From NCBI GenBank assembly GCA_937894825.1, contig CALCQT010000501.1:1-13070 (forward strand): a stretch of DNA of 13,070 nucleotides. The letters run 5' to 3'. Of this stretch, positions 12,517 through 13,070 are shown one piece after another (position 1 is the stretch's first letter; the number at the start of each line of letters is the position of its first letter). Source of the DNA: an uncultured Anaerolineaceae bacterium (lineage in GTDB: Bacteria; Chloroflexota; Anaerolineae; Anaerolineales; Anaerolineaceae). The notes below the pieces were generated by a model that was not told the DNA's origin, did no database searches, and saw nothing but the letters and a program-made list of their open reading frames with translations. The position numbers and the translations under genes are program-made.

Positions 12517-13070
12517 ATGCCCGAAATTTCTCTTTTTCAACTGATTCCATTAGCTTTTTTTGCCTTTCTGGCAGGTTTTATTGATTCGATTGCCGGCGGC
12601 GGCGGTCTGATTCAGCTGCCGGCGCTGTTGGCTGTCCTGCCGGGGGCTCCGGTGGTGATGCTGCTCAGCACGAACAAACTGGCTTCCTGCTGCGGCACGG
12701 GTGTGGCTGTCTATCAATATTCCAAAAAGGTTACGGATCGTAATAAAGAAATGCTGCCGATTGCACTGGCGGCTTTTTGCGCCGCAATTGGCGGGGCGCT
12801 GATCGCCACACGGGTTCCGAATCACTGGATGCGGCCGCTGGTGACGGTTTTATTGGCGCTGGTGTTGATATACACCCTGTTTAAAAAAGATTTTGGCGGT
12901 TTGGGAGCGGTACAGGGACTTGCGCCGGACCGCAGAAAGATTTGGGGAGTGGTTGCGGGTCTGGGGATCGGGCTTTACGACGGCTTCTTTGGCCCGGGGA
13001 CTGGAAATTTTCTGATTCTGTCGCTGATTTTCATTTATGCGATGAATTTTTTGCAGGCCTCCGCTTCCTC
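12517..13070 (+). CDS. TSUP (TauE/SafE) family membrane permease, 3'-truncated
   Basis: These are the first 184 residues of a sulfite-exporter TauE/SafE-type transporter, cut by the window end (family about 250-260 aa). The two-fold repeat signature is visible: GFIDSIAGGGGLIQLPALL at about 20-38, and its second copy GLYDGFFGPGTGNFLILSL at about 152-170. Hydrophobic segments are at about 8-20, 45-60, 84-97, 108-120 and 145-165. An AAAGGAAG ribosome site precedes the ATG. Substrates of the family include sulfite, sulfoacetate and other organic anions, and the sequence does not tell which. Adjacency to lysK could be chance or could hint at export of a lysine-pathway product, with no direct support. 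Confidence 0.88.
   Translation, partial: MPEISLFQLIPLAFFAFLAGFIDSIAGGGGLIQLPALLAVLPGAPVVMLLSTNKLASCCGTGVAVYQYSKKVTDRNKEMLPIALAAFCAAIGGALIATRVPNHWMRPLVTVLLALVLIYTLFKKDFGGLGAVQGLAPDRRKIWGVVAGLGIGLYDGFFGPGTGNFLILSLIFIYAMNFLQASAS

Overview
The window looks like the end of a draft-assembly contig or scaffold from a bacterium of moderately high GC content. The best guess is Chloroflexota, class Anaerolineae. That rests on the LysW-type lysine pathway beside a Thermus-like threonine synthase, a divergent Tgt, and hairpin-rich intergenic DNA. No taxonomic marker is present, so this is inference. Bases 1-18 match the 3' end of the Illumina TruSeq adapter and are not genomic.

Layout. (1) 21-494 (+): 3' part of an M23 metallopeptidase gene, cut by the contig edge, ending at a 24-bp perfect hairpin (503-553). 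(2) 559-5462 (-): a five-gene run read right to left: LysM lipoprotein, divergent tRNA-guanine transglycosylase (tgt), two tandem Rmt/Arm-type 16S rRNA methyltransferase homologues, and an RsmF-like rRNA m5C methyltransferase. The last four genes overlap end to start. (3) 5463-5823: non-coding, with three inverted-repeat structures. (4) 5824-7811 (-): thrC-thrB, overlapping by ATGA. (5) 7812-8280: non-coding, with two small hairpins. (6) 8281-12451 (+): promoter, a structured leader with mutually exclusive hairpins, then lysW-lysX-lysY-lysZ-lysK, the carrier-protein half of the alpha-aminoadipate lysine pathway. (7) 12517-13070 (+): start of a TSUP (TauE/SafE) permease, cut by the window end.

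How the genes work together. The lys operon activates alpha-aminoadipate on LysW (LysX), phosphorylates and reduces it (LysZ, LysY), and releases lysine (LysK). The aminotransferase LysJ is not here. ThrC and ThrB carry out the last two steps of threonine synthesis from homoserine.

The most unusual region is the minus-strand operon. It couples a tRNA wobble-base enzyme (Tgt) to enzymes whose relatives act on neighbouring decoding-site nucleotides of 16S helix 44: Rmt at G1405 and RsmF at C1407. One Rmt copy keeps the family motifs, while the second has lost several. This arrangement suggests a chromosomal decoding-centre modification cassette and is the main candidate for an undescribed system. 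The second candidate is the lysW leader, which resembles a transcription attenuator of no RNA family I recognise.
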